Of a DNA stretch of 64,000 nucleotides, positions 37,210 through 45,385 are shown one piece after another (within the stretch, counting starts at the first letter, position 1; each line of letters starts with the position of its first letter). The translations under genes and the position numbers were made by a program. The stretch comes from a virus. The DNA lies in IMG/VR virus record IMGVR_UViG_3300027763_000034, positions 52,156-116,155 of that record; one strand, written 5' to 3'. A model generated the notes under the pieces. That model saw only the letters and a list, made by a program, of their open reading frames with translations, was not told where the DNA came from and did not search any database.

Positions 37210-37718
37210 TATTCCACCGCCTTTGTCATTGAAGATTTGCAGTTAGCAAAAAATCTTTCTGGGTCAAACCTGTAGCTGTCATGAGAGAAAAGTAGTGCGA
37301 ATTGTCTTACCAGCTCATTATAAACTTCTTCTGTCATTCCTTCTTTTGCCTCAGACAAAATTCTTGCTGCAATATAGTACTGATGTCTCTCAAATACACA
37401 CTCTCCAGCCATTGGTGCATGAAGCACTTTTTCTTCAATATCTCCATTGGTCATGTACAAAGTAACTGTTAAAAACTTTTTTGCAAATCCCCAGTCTTGA
37501 TATTCATTATATGCATTTACTGCATCTATTGGACTTGAGAACCTGTATAAAGATCTGTGCGGAGTCTCTCCATCTCTTGATATGCCAACCATGAATGTAT
37601 TGTTTTTTGTTTTATCATATCTGTTTGCATGCCATTTTTCTAAATTATCTACTATGTTTTGATTTACTGGAGCAATCCTATGAACTCTTGGTTGCTCCTT
37701 TGGCTGATCGTAGTTCAT
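37209..37718 (-). CDS. two-domain phage protein, fused form of the early pair 12467/12667
   Basis: 169 residues. Residues about 60-100 (SSPIDAVNAYNEYQDWGFAKKFLTVTLY) align with the product of 12467-12670 and residues about 115-165 (YIAARILSEAKE...YRFDPERFF) with that of 12667-12858. One gene thus carries both parts of the adjacent early genes. Function unknown. Confidence 0.7.
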   Translation of the reverse strand: MNYDQPKEQPRVHRIAPVNQNIVDNLEKWHANRYDKTKNNTFMVGISRDGETPHRSLYRFSSPIDAVNAYNEYQDWGFAKKFLTVTLYMTNGDIEEKVLHAPMAGECVFERHQYYIAARILSEAKEGMTEEVYNELVRQFALLFSHDSYRFDPERFFANCKSSMTKAVE

Positions 37719-38029
37719 CTTCTTCCTCCTGGCTTTCCTTCAAGCTCTACTCTTACTCCGTATGATTCCAAAATATTTTTTACCATTTCTATATATTCTA
37801 TTACTCTAACTCTCATTGAGCCATCGTATTGTGAAAAATTATCTTCATATAGCCTAATTGCTAAAAATTCTGGATACTTTACTATATCCATTTCAAGTGT
37901 TGGTGTTGGTTTTTTTATCTCTCTTATTTTAAGAGCCATTTCTTTGTTGTAGAATGTTGGTTTGTTTGGCTCACCAGTCCATTCATTGATTCCATACTTA
38001 AAGTGATCTTTATTCTTATCAATAAACAT
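37715..38029 (-). CDS. 104-residue hypothetical protein
   Basis: KPTPTLEMDIVKYPEFLAIRLYEDNFSQYDGSMRVRVIEYIEMVKNIL: strand-helix pattern, ending in a basic tail. Overlaps neighbours. No family recognised. Confidence 0.65.
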   Translation of the reverse strand: MFIDKNKDHFKYGINEWTGEPNKPTFYNKEMALKIREIKKPTPTLEMDIVKYPEFLAIRLYEDNFSQYDGSMRVRVIEYIEMVKNILESYGVRVELEGKPGGRR

Positions 38030-38330
38030 GCTTTTCCTTTATACGTCTCCAGACATCTTTTGTCTTATGGGCATTTCTTAGTTTATCATGGGAGCCAGAG
38101 TTTAAATAAACCCCTCCCCAGACACCATAATCACTATTGGCAACCCCATTATCATAGCATAGCTTTATGACTGGGCATGACAGGCATGCCTCATCAATAC
38201 TTTTTGCTATGTTAACATCAGCCTCATATTTATCAAAAAACAGATTAGTATCCATTCCAAGGCACAACGCAAGCTTATACCAATCTACATTATCTTCATC
38301 TACGTTTAAACTATTTAAAATATTTGACAT
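38019..38330 (-). CDS. WhiB-family regulator
   Basis: 103 residues. Cys23, then CLSCPVIKLC (Cys49, Cys52, Cys58) ligate a 4Fe-4S cluster; GVWGG at 69-73 is the WhiB signature turn. WhiB proteins bind the host sigma factor and redirect transcription; phage WhiB proteins are known to interfere with the host copy. The longer frame (38396) overlaps the upstream gene by 86 nt, so the ATG at 38330 is chosen. Restricted to actinobacteria and their phages, so it identifies the host phylum. Confidence 0.88.
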   Translation of the reverse strand: MSNILNSLNVDEDNVDWYKLALCLGMDTNLFFDKYEADVNIAKSIDEACLSCPVIKLCYDNGVANSDYGVWGGVYLNSGSHDKLRNAHKTKDVWRRIKEKHVY

Positions 38331-38544
38331 ATCGTTTTGGCAGTTTCCAGATTCCTTCACGGCTGACAGAAATCTTTTCTGCCTTACCCCAAGCATCTTT
38401 TCTATACATTCCCTTTAAGTCAGTATAGCCGCCACTATCTTTTTTCCAAATTACAAGATCATAGTTGTTCCAAAATGATTCTTGTATCTTTGTGCGAGAT
38501 CTTTTAATAAAAATCTCAACACCTTTCTCCGTTAGATGCAACAA
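38311..38544 (-). CDS. 77-residue hypothetical protein
   Basis: Basic and aromatic (NYDLVIWKKDSGGYTDLKGMYRK). Sits directly downstream of tRNA-Leu and overlaps the WhiB start. No family recognised. Confidence 0.6.
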   Translation of the reverse strand: MLHLTEKGVEIFIKRSRTKIQESFWNNYDLVIWKKDSGGYTDLKGMYRKDAWGKAEKISVSREGIWKLPKRYVKYFK

Positions 38545-38563
38545 ATTACTTTACCTTTTCTAG

Positions 38564-38645
38564 TACCCGAAGTCGGACTTGAACCGACATGCAATGAAGC
38601 AACAAATTTTAAGTCTGTCGTGTATACCGATTCCACCATTCGGGC
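38564..38645 (-). tRNA. tRNA-Leu (anticodon TAA)
   Basis: Class II tRNA of 82 nt with acceptor GCCCGAA/TTCGGGT, anticodon stem ACAGA/TTTGT around CTTAAAA, long variable arm and GTCGG-TTCAAGT-CCGAC T arm. Reads UUA, preferred in AT-rich genes. Confidence 0.9.
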
Positions 38646-38650
38646 ATACG

Positions 38651-38723
38651 CTGGTCCACCAGGGCTCGATCCTGGGACATCCAAATTAACAGTTTGGCGC
38701 TCTACCAACTGAGCTATGGACCA
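38651..38723 (-). tRNA. tRNA-Asn (anticodon GTT)
   Basis: Acceptor TGGTCCA/TGGACCA, anticodon stem CCAAA/TTTGG around CTGTTAA, T arm CCAGG-ATCGAGC-CCTGG. Six bases upstream of tRNA-Leu, so co-transcribed. Confidence 0.9.
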
Positions 38724-38783
38724 ATATGCACAAAACCACTGTACTATGTAATTATACACGGAAAACAGTGGCGTTGTCAACGA

Positions 38784-38927
38784 CTATTTAGTTGTTATTT
38801 TAACGATATTAACTTTTTTAATTTCGTCATCTATATTAAAAATATCGTGAATATATTCACTGGCATCTTCTGGATTAAAGGCTTCTACTTCAACCTCTAC
38901 ATCTAATTTAATGCGATATTTATTCAT
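38784..38927 (-). CDS. 47-residue protein, paralogue of 12328, leaderless
   Basis: MNKYRIKLDVEVEAFNPEDASEY: same opening and strand-helix pattern as the early product at 12328-12474. TATAAT (with TGC extension) ends 6 nt before the ATG. Confidence 0.6.
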   Translation of the reverse strand: MNKYRIKLDVEVEVEAFNPEDASEYIHDIFNIDDEIKKVNIVKITTK

Positions 38928-38942
38928 AACACAATTATAGCA

Positions 38943-39233
38943 TTATTTAGGTGCTTTTTTATCTACTGCTGTAAATGCTGCATTAATTTCTGATACGGTT
39001 AATTTACCATCATCTAAAAATCCACGAGCAAGTTTTTCAATTACTGTAGCAACTCCTAGGGTTCCAGCCAATATAACTGCTTTATAGGTTTCAATTCCTA
39101 CAATTGCTCCCGCTCCAATTACAGATAATCCAGAGGCTGCAAATACAGCAATAATTCTAGCTAGAATATTATTGATGTTTGCAATTGCTCCTGATCCTAC
39201 TTGTGCTGGCTCTTCAATATATGCTTTTGCCAT
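38943..39233 (-). CDS. holin-like membrane protein with EF-hand-like loop
   Basis: 96 residues: two hydrophobic segments (about 25-48 and 52-68) and then FLDDGKLTVSEINAAF, an EF-hand-like loop-helix. Same features, in other order, as 1198-1437. It lies next to a second membrane protein and the large secreted protein. Confidence 0.65.
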   Translation of the reverse strand: MAKAYIEEPAQVGSGAIANINNILARIIAVFAASGLSVIGAGAIVGIETYKAVILAGTLGVATVIEKLARGFLDDGKLTVSEINAAFTAVDKKAPK

Positions 39234-39415
39234 TAGTCATCCTCTCTGTTTCTAATCGGATATGTTATAGCCCATGCAATTAAAGTACATATAATTGCAT
39301 ATCCAACAATTGTTTTTGCTGACCCATCTAGGACAACCCAAGCAATAAACATGCCTAGTAGAGTCCATAATTGATCAATCATATCTTGCATTACTTTCTT
39401 TATCATTGTTATCAT
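39233..39415 (-). CDS. small two-helix membrane protein (holin-like)
   Basis: 60 residues: LWTLLGMFIAWVVLD and IVGYAIICTLIAWAITYP are membrane helices; charged end RNREDD. Size and neighbours fit a holin; unproven. Confidence 0.6.
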   Translation of the reverse strand: MITMIKKVMQDMIDQLWTLLGMFIAWVVLDGSAKTIVGYAIICTLIAWAITYPIRNREDD

Positions 39416-42102
39416 GGTTTTCTTCTCCTTATTCTTGGGTCTCCACCGCCTGGACCTCCACTGGAACCTCCACCACTATGTGATGGGGTTGTTCCTCCTG
39501 CGGTTCTTGCTGCTGACGCTGCTGCTCCTGTTACTGATACAGCATTTAATGCTGCTCCTGTTGCAACAACTGTTGCTACAACCATTTTGGTTGCCTCTTC
39601 TCTTTCATCTTCTGTCATATCCGCACCGATACTTCCCAGTGCTTCTAAAGCCGCTCCAGGGTCACTGAATAGCTCTTGTGCAAATGCCGCTACGTCTGTA
39701 ACCAATTCTACATTTGCAGCAACCTCTGCTGTAATAACAACCTCTTGACCTGTTTCAGATGTTCTAACCTCAACTGGAGTCTCTGGTGGTAAATCTGCTA
39801 ATTTAATTCCAGCATCTGCCACTTGTTCTTTTGTAAGATTTTCACCTTCTGGAACTGATTGTATTAATGCATCCGCAACAATTTCTTTTTCTGCTGCAGA
39901 CAACTTGCCATCTGAGTTGGCCAATGCAACAATTGCTGCAACATCTTCTTTTGAAACTTCACCATCTGACGCAAGTGCTTCTAGTACTGCTACTTGATCT
40001 GCAGTAGAAACTTTTCCATCCGCTGCTAATGCATCAATTAATTGATCAGTTTCTTTTGCATCAATTTCACCATCTGCTGCCATTGACTCTGCAATTGCTT
40101 CAACTTCTGTACTATCAATTTTACCATCTAATAATGCATCATCAACTGTATTAGTTACATCTTCTTCTGATCCCGCCTCTGGCTCAACCGCTGGTGGCTC
40201 TTCTGCAGGTGGCTCTTCTGCAGGTGGCTCTACTACAGGTGGCTCTTCTGCAGGTGGCTCTTCTGCAGGTGGCTCTACTACAGGTGGCTCTTCTGCAGGT
40301 GGCTCTACTACAGGTGGCTCTTCTGCAGGTGGCTCTTCTGCAGGTGGCTCTTCTGCAGGTGGCTCTACTACAGGTGGCTCTACTACAGGTGGCTCTACTA
40401 CAGGTGGCTCTACTACAGGTGGTTGGACAACTGGTGGTTCCACTACAGGTGGTTGGACAACTGGTGGTTCAACTGGTGTTGGTGGAGTAGGAGCTGGTGC
40501 GGGTGTAGGTGGAGCTGGTGCAGGAACTGCATTAATTACTGTTTGCGCTTCTGCAATGATTGTAGGTGCAGTATTTACTTTTTCTACAGCTGTAGAAACA
40601 ATTGCAAGGTCTGCTACTTTTGTAGCTAATGTTGTGTTTGCTGTTGCTAATGCAGTCACAGTGTTTGCAGAAACAGTAGCGATTACAGGAATTGCTGCTG
40701 CTGCTGTTGTATTTGCTGTATTTGCTGCAACAACTGTTGTGATGGCTGAATTTAATGTAGCAATTTGCGTATTAGCTGTTTCAATTGCTGCTTGTATTGT
40801 TTCCGTATTTGGATCTGCAATAGGAGTAAACGGTGCACCCTGACTAATAGTTCCATTAAATCCAGGTCCAGAATTTGTATCAGTAATAGCAGTTATTGCT
40901 CCGCCAGTTGTCTCTCTTACATTAAATCTAGCACCATTTGGTATAGGACCAGTAACACTGACATCTGCTGCCCATGCGCCATTAGCTGGATTTACATCTG
41001 CGTTAAACCTAACCTGAGTCATCTGTGTTGCGGCGGTAGTAAGAGGATATACTCTAAGGTCCCAAGCAATATTTAAGGTATTGGTAGTTGTTGAATAAGT
41101 TACTCCAGATCCATTGCTCCATGTAGTCCAATCATACCCTGCTATAGAAATGGAAGGGGCGTTGGGAGTAGAGTAATAGTTTTGTCCCTCATTAACACCA
41201 AAAGTAATAGTAGCATTTGAGCTTACATAAACATTGTTATATGTAACCCCGCCCATTTGTAAATTAAATGGAAGGTTCATTCTAATTCCAGCATCGTCTG
41301 TATTTGCTAGTACATTTGTTGTTGTTCCAATTGTTGCTGCCAAGGCATTGACTGCTTCTTGAGCGTTATTAATTGCAACATTTGCTTGAGTTAATTGTGT
41401 TTGTGCCTCTGTCCTTGCAGGAGTTACTGCTGCCACCGCAGTAGTTGCCGTTGCAATTGTAGCTGTGGATGTATCTATTGCTGTTTGTGCTGCTTGAATT
41501 AAAGTTGTTGCAGTCTCTGATTGTGCAACTTCTACTGCAATTGCCGTAGCTAATTGAGCAACCGTGGTTGGCGTTTCTGTCATTAAAGGGGTTGCTGTTG
41601 CTATAACTGTTGTAGTTGCAGACTCAACAACAGGCACGGCTGCTGTAACTGCTGCCTGTGCTGTAGCAACCTCTGGTGTTTGAGTTGTAGAGCTTATTGG
41701 GATTGCCGCTACTGCCCGTGTAACAGCCGTTACGGTTGATGTAACTGCTTGTGTAACCGCAGTTGCTGTTTCCACTGCCGTAGATACATTTGATACTTCC
41801 GCCACCGCAGTAGTGGCTGCAGTTACTGCAGTAGTTGCTGCAGCTACGGCTGTGTTAGATGTATTTACTGCCTGTACTGCAGTCGCAATAGTTACTGTTG
41901 CTGTATCTGAGGCTTGTGCTGCTTGGGCTACTTCTGTGGTTGCTGTTGCAAGCGCTGTATTAACTGCAGCCTGTGCAGGGCTTACTACAACTTGTTCGGC
42001 GGGTGCTGGAACTTCATCACCGTAAGCAACACTTGGCCCGAAAAGAAAAAGCCAGCCCACAATAAACAGGCTGGTTAAAAAGTATTGAATCTTTCTAGTC
42101 AA
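39412..42102 (-). CDS. large secreted fibre/adhesin-like protein with PPxxEPP repeats
   Basis: 896 residues. Signal peptide (to about residue 28), Ala/Thr/Val-rich helical repeats (30-250), a compact beta domain with Trp/Asn-rich sequence (about 270-425, GGVTYNNVYVSSNATITFG...AGYDWTTWSNGSG), more Ala/Thr repeats, a 5-residue PPVVE/PPAEE tandem stalk (about 540-640), four DG(E/K)(I/V)xxxE loops like EF-hand or TerB-type repeats (660-755), and a Gly/Ser-rich basic end. It looks like a surface-exposed stalked adhesin. Its origin (virion or host-surface) is not decided. Overlaps the holin-like gene start. Confidence 0.65.
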   Translation of the reverse strand: MTRKIQYFLTSLFIVGWLFLFGPSVAYGDEVPAPAEQVVVSPAQAAVNTALATATTEVAQAAQASDTATVTIATAVQAVNTSNTAVAAATTAVTAATTAVAEVSNVSTAVETATAVTQAVTSTVTAVTRAVAAIPISSTTQTPEVATAQAAVTAAVPVVESATTTVIATATPLMTETPTTVAQLATAIAVEVAQSETATTLIQAAQTAIDTSTATIATATTAVAAVTPARTEAQTQLTQANVAINNAQEAVNALAATIGTTTNVLANTDDAGIRMNLPFNLQMGGVTYNNVYVSSNATITFGVNEGQNYYSTPNAPSISIAGYDWTTWSNGSGVTYSTTTNTLNIAWDLRVYPLTTAATQMTQVRFNADVNPANGAWAADVSVTGPIPNGARFNVRETTGGAITAITDTNSGPGFNGTISQGAPFTPIADPNTETIQAAIETANTQIATLNSAITTVVAANTANTTAAAAIPVIATVSANTVTALATANTTLATKVADLAIVSTAVEKVNTAPTIIAEAQTVINAVPAPAPPTPAPAPTPPTPVEPPVVQPPVVEPPVVQPPVVEPPVVEPPVVEPPVVEPPAEEPPAEEPPAEEPPVVEPPAEEPPVVEPPAEEPPAEEPPVVEPPAEEPPAEEPPAVEPEAGSEEDVTNTVDDALLDGKIDSTEVEAIAESMAADGEIDAKETDQLIDALAADGKVSTADQVAVLEALASDGEVSKEDVAAIVALANSDGKLSAAEKEIVADALIQSVPEGENLTKEQVADAGIKLADLPPETPVEVRTSETGQEVVITAEVAANVELVTDVAAFAQELFSDPGAALEALGSIGADMTEDEREEATKMVVATVVATGAALNAVSVTGAAASAARTAGGTTPSHSGGGSSGGPGGGDPRIRRRKP
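40190..40435 (-). repeat. 15-bp tandem repeats encoding the Pro/Glu/Val stalk
   Basis: About 16 copies of GGTGGCTCTTCTGCA or GGTGGCTCTACTACA; the two variants alternate irregularly, which encodes PPAEE and PPVVE. Prone to slippage, so stalk length may vary. Confidence 0.9.
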
Positions 42103-42169
42103 CTAAGGCTCTCCAAAGTAAAACAATATTTTTGTTTACTTAGTAATTATAGCAGAATGTTAGTTTAAA

Positions 42170-42358
42170 CTACTTAGGATTATCTGTTTTGTAAAATCCA
42201 TTACCTTTAAACTGTATGCCAAACGGAGTAAAGTGTCTGGTCATTTGTGATTCACATTCAACACAAGTGTAACCAGGATCTGCATCCATGATTGATCTAT
42301 GCGTTGACATTGTTGGATGTGCATCATCATATGAGCACTTGTATTCGTATACTGGCAT
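42170..42358 (-). CDS. FmdB-family zinc-ribbon protein
   Basis: 62 residues. MPVYEYKCSYDDAHPTMSTHRS...YTCVECESQMTRHFTPFGIQFKGNGFYKTDN: the opening and the 'FKGxGFYxTD' ending are the FmdB signature; the first Cys pair is partly altered. A putative small regulator. Confidence 0.85.
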   Translation of the reverse strand: MPVYEYKCSYDDAHPTMSTHRSIMDADPGYTCVECESQMTRHFTPFGIQFKGNGFYKTDNPK

Positions 42359-42426
42359 ATCTATCCTTTAAGTTTGATGAGCCTTTTCATGACTTGCTCA
42401 GGTCTCCTTCGGTAGCGAACCAAAGA

Positions 42427-42849
42427 CTATTTGATCTTAATGACCTTTGGCTTCTTTTCTTCTGGAATGATTCTATCTACATTAATATGTAGCATTCCGT
42501 CTTCAATTGAAGCTCCAGTTACTTCCATATATTCACCTAGTCCAAATGTTCTGGTGAACTTACGTGCAGCGATACCCTTATGTAGGTACTCCCCGTCTGT
42601 AACCTCTTTAATTTCACCCTTAACAATAAGTGTTCCGTTATCTACTGAAACATCAATATCGCTTCTTGTGAATCCTGCTACTGCAATTGATACCTGATAG
42701 GTATCTTCGTCTATCTTTAATACATCGTATGGTGGGTATGTCTGGCGTGTTGCAGCCTGATGGACATGTGCCATTCTTTCCATTTCACGATTAAAGCCAA
42801 TAAAAAAGGGATCTGTGAAGATAGATCCCATGAGTGTATTTACCATTTT
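42427..42849 (-). CDS. Hsp20-family small heat-shock protein
   Basis: 140 residues. YPPYDVLKIDEDTYQVSIAVAGFTRSDIDVSVDNGTLIVKG and FTRTFGLGEYMEVTGASIEDGMLHINV are the alpha-crystallin domain; C-terminal IIPEE...KVIKIK carries the I-x-I-type tail. Holds unfolded proteins in solution. Start at 42849 follows AAAGGAGCAAAA; the longer frame is not used. Confidence 0.9.
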   Translation of the reverse strand, partial: KMVNTLMGSIFTDPFFIGFNREMERMAHVHQAATRQTYPPYDVLKIDEDTYQVSIAVAGFTRSDIDVSVDNGTLIVKGEIKEVTDGEYLHKGIAARKFTRTFGLGEYMEVTGASIEDGMLHINVDRIIPEEKKPKVIKIK

Positions 42850-42975
42850 TGCTCCTTTTAAGCGAGTTAGTTTAGCATCCCCATAAGGCGGATGTAAAAT
42901 AATTATAGCATATTTAATACTAGATTTCCAGCCTGTGCCATGACTAATAAACATGAAAATGCTACAATCTATAGT

Positions 42976-43620
42976 ATGAAATCATTTTATCATTTGCATG
43001 TCAGCAGGACTAATGGAAGGTTTTTGTTTAAGTACGTACTTAAAGATCTTATTAAGTATTCAAAAACACAAGAAATAGATTTTCTTTGGCCAGAAGTTAT
43101 TCCAGATTATTGGACACACCATGGTTGGAATAATCTGATATCTGATGACACATACATAATATGTGCACTGAGGGATCCAGTGGAAGCAATAATAAGTTAT
43201 AACCTATCATTTAGTGCAATTGTAGACAAAGAAGATTTCTTTAATAGAATAGACCTAGTTACCAACATTCAGTCTAGAAGCTTTATAGAGTGGACAAACA
43301 ATAAAATTGATCCACATAAAGATGTTGAATTAGATAGAAATCTAATACTATCAAGACTTAACAGAGTAGACATGTTGATAGACTCAAAAGATATTAATAT
43401 AAATACATACAACAAAATAAAGAAAAAAATTGCTAGTGATCTAGGTTTTAATGATCTTCAATATTTTGATAATCTAGAGGATACAAACGATTTTAGGTCT
43501 AATAAGGTTAAAGAATTTTATGACTCTTTAAATGCAGAAGAAATAAATAAAATCAAAGAGGCTAACTATATGGATGTAGAGCTATATGAAGCTGCTAGGA
43601 GTCTTTTCTTCCCCATCTAA
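42976..43620 (+). CDS. sulfotransferase-like protein, leaderless
   Basis: 214 residues. YHLHVSRTNGRFLFKYVL resembles the phosphosulfate loop (though the usual Gly-Thr is Thr-Asn-Gly) and TYIICALRDPVEAIISYNL the 3'-phosphate site. Start at 42976: TACAAT ends 7 nt upstream and no ribosome site exists, so the longer frame from 42940 is rejected. The only plus-strand gene in this part, directly against the DUF2061/APS kinase unit. Confidence 0.65.
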   Translation: MKSFYHLHVSRTNGRFLFKYVLKDLIKYSKTQEIDFLWPEVIPDYWTHHGWNNLISDDTYIICALRDPVEAIISYNLSFSAIVDKEDFFNRIDLVTNIQSRSFIEWTNNKIDPHKDVELDRNLILSRLNRVDMLIDSKDININTYNKIKKKIASDLGFNDLQYFDNLEDTNDFRSNKVKEFYDSLNAEEINKIKEANYMDVELYEAARSLFFPI

Positions 43621-43804
43621 CCCTATTCCACCCACGCTCATGGAAATAATAAAGGATAGTTTTTGTTAGTACCTCAAACCCTGCAATTGATGCAGCAGTA
43701 ATTGCTTTGTGTGTTATAAAATATGATAGTACAAAGGTATCCGCAGTTCCAATTATGCGCCAAGTTATTGCTTTTAACGCAGATCTTTGCTTAGTTACTT
43801 TCAT
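43595..43804 (-). CDS. DUF2061 membrane protein
   Basis: 69 residues: SALKAITWRIIGTADTFVLSYFITHKAITAASIAGFEVLTKTILYYFHERGW, the textbook DUF2061 pattern (AITWR, HERGWNR). Paralogue of 31477-31695. Its stop overlaps the sulfotransferase end by 26 nt on the other strand. Confidence 0.88.
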   Translation of the reverse strand: MKVTKQRSALKAITWRIIGTADTFVLSYFITHKAITAASIAGFEVLTKTILYYFHERGWNRVRWGRKDS

Positions 43805-43907
43805 CTTTATCCTTAAAGTAGAGTCTTGCTTCTTTGTCTGCTAAATCATTATTTAAAAAGAAATTAAATACCCATTTCTTTACGTTTTTGCGTAGCGCTA
43901 ATAGCAT
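43791..43907 (-). CDS. 38-residue basic peptide (tentative)
   Basis: MLLALRKNVKKWVFNFFLNN then DLADKEARLYFKDKDESN fills the gap between the kinase and DUF2061. It overlaps both, and its ribosome site is weak, so coding is tentative. Confidence 0.35.
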   Translation of the reverse strand: MLLALRKNVKKWVFNFFLNNDLADKEARLYFKDKDESN

Positions 43908-44625
43908 GAATGTCTGCCCCCAAATCTACCTGTTCAATCTTGTATCCCACATCTCTACCGTATACAATGTTGGTAATGTTGGGTAGTCTTAATACTAATG
44001 CGCCGTCCATAAAGTCATCCTTGGCAATATATTCTTTTACCTGATCAAATGTTAGAGGATCCTTTTCGCTAGTCTTGTATGTGTTTCTTACGCCTAACAG
44101 TACTTGCTTTGTTCTATTGCCCGCCTCTTTATAAAGCGCATGATGTCCCTCATGCCAAGGCTGGTATCTTCCGAGCATCAATGTTGTTGGTGCAGACCAA
44201 TCATGCAAATTAAAGTAATTAATAATTACGGTAGCCTTTTGATCTTGGTCCAGCTTATGGTCTTCAAAAGTTGCATCAAATTCTGTTGGGCGCTCAAACA
44301 TTTTGTTTGTATCTTCAAAACGTCCCGCTTCAATTGTATCCATAAAAATAAGAATGTCTGGCTTTCCAAATGCTGAACGTGTTAATTCTGTTGGGCATAC
44401 AAAGTCAACAATGACTGGTGCTACGCCCTGCTTGGAAATTAAACGTGCCATCTCGCCCATGCGTCTTGATTGCTCTAGTCTATCTTCTGGACTAAAACCA
44501 AGGTCGGAATTTACCGTTGCACGTACTTCATCTGCATTTAAATGAATTGCATTAATTCTTTCTTTTAAAGCTTTTGCTAATTCTGTTTTACCAGAACCTG
44601 GAAGTCCAATTATTTGAATAATCAT
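43864..44625 (-). CDS. APS kinase fused to a nucleotidyltransferase domain
   Basis: 253 residues. Residues 1-130: IGLPGSGKTELAKALKE is a Walker A loop (7-15), followed by NADEVRATVNSDLGFSPEDRLEQSRRMGEMARLISKQG, the adenylylsulfate kinase pattern. Residues about 150-250: LMLGRYQPWHEGHHALYKEA has the (H/T)xGH motif and HAISATQKRKE the 'ISxTxxR' motif of cytidylyl/adenylyltransferases. The first domain would make PAPS, donor for the four sulfotransferases; the second may be a divergent sulfurylase-like or NMN-adenylyltransferase-like enzyme. The adenylyltransferase substrate is not certain. Confidence 0.78.
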   Translation of the reverse strand: MIIQIIGLPGSGKTELAKALKERINAIHLNADEVRATVNSDLGFSPEDRLEQSRRMGEMARLISKQGVAPVIVDFVCPTELTRSAFGKPDILIFMDTIEAGRFEDTNKMFERPTEFDATFEDHKLDQDQKATVIINYFNLHDWSAPTTLMLGRYQPWHEGHHALYKEAGNRTKQVLLGVRNTYKTSEKDPLTFDQVKEYIAKDDFMDGALVLRLPNITNIVYGRDVGYKIEQVDLGADIHAISATQKRKEMGI

Positions 44626-45368
44626 GTAGAAATCTCTCTTACTAATTGATGAATGGCCTGGTCGCTATTATCATTATATGTTGACGAAAACATAAGTTCA
44701 AAATTTTTAAACCTATTTAATTCTTTTGATACTGTTTCTTTTGTCCCGTAAATGCAATTTTTTATTTGTCTTTCATTTTTCAAATCATTAAATATTTTTT
44801 CAGCTTCTGCATATGTATCTTTAATAATTAAAAATATTTTTAATATCTTTCTTCCAGTAATTATATCAAATCTATTTGAATTATTCAAGTGGTCTTCTAG
44901 TAAATAAATAATGCCATCGCCATAATTAAATGAATTATGAATTGTTTGATCTGATCCGCCGCTAAAAAATATCGCTGGGAGGTTATCATTTATTTTTCTT
45001 AGATTTAATATAAACTTACCAGACTCTATTTTTCTATCATGTATTGATGTAATATTTTCAAATAAAGACTGTTCCTCGTCTGTTGTTCCAGAAACAACGT
45101 TTAATATTAATTTGTTAGCTGAAATTTGATCAAAGCCTTTTATCATCATTGATAAATAAGCTGGGGTAAGTGCATATGGTCTAATTGCAACCATATATTT
45201 TGTTTTTTGCTCTTCAAATAAAGCATTAGCTGCCTTTATAAAATAATCTTCTTCGTCTGAATGAAATGTTGTTAATATTGAATCATAGCCCACATCATCT
45301 ATTGATTTAATAAAAGAATGAAGCTCCCTTGGATCCAAATTATATTTTAGCATCCAGTGGAACTTCAT
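44622..45368 (-). CDS. LLM-type flavin-dependent monooxygenase
   Basis: 248 residues, paralogue of 31682-32467: both begin MKFHWM and share DSxLxxxHSxEEDFxxKA, IRPYALTPAYLSMM and NKLILNVVSG. ATGA overlap with the kinase gene. Likely uses reduced flavin; substrate unknown, possibly a sulfur compound given the neighbours. Confidence 0.78.
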   Translation of the reverse strand: MKFHWMLKYNLDPRELHSFIKSIDDVGYDSILTTFHSDEEDYFIKAANALFEEQKTKYMVAIRPYALTPAYLSMMIKGFDQISANKLILNVVSGTTDEEQSLFENITSIHDRKIESGKFILNLRKINDNLPAIFFSGGSDQTIHNSFNYGDGIIYLLEDHLNNSNRFDIITGRKILKIFLIIKDTYAEAEKIFNDLKNERQIKNCIYGTKETVSKELNRFKNFELMFSSTYNDNSDQAIHQLVREIST

Positions 45369-45385
45369 CTTAATTATCTATTATT

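Noticed and set aside
38532-38780. Minus-strand frame across two tRNAs
   Set aside because: Translates the tRNA-Leu and tRNA-Asn sequences.
40190-40435. CRISPR-like direct repeats
   Set aside because: Units of 15 bp have no unique spacers and encode Pro-rich peptide; the Cas4-like gene at 56330 is a phage exonuclease with no array or other cas gene.
40194-40490. Plus-strand frame of repeated ALLQV
   Set aside because: Produced by the 15-bp repeats of the minus-strand stalk; low-complexity artefact.
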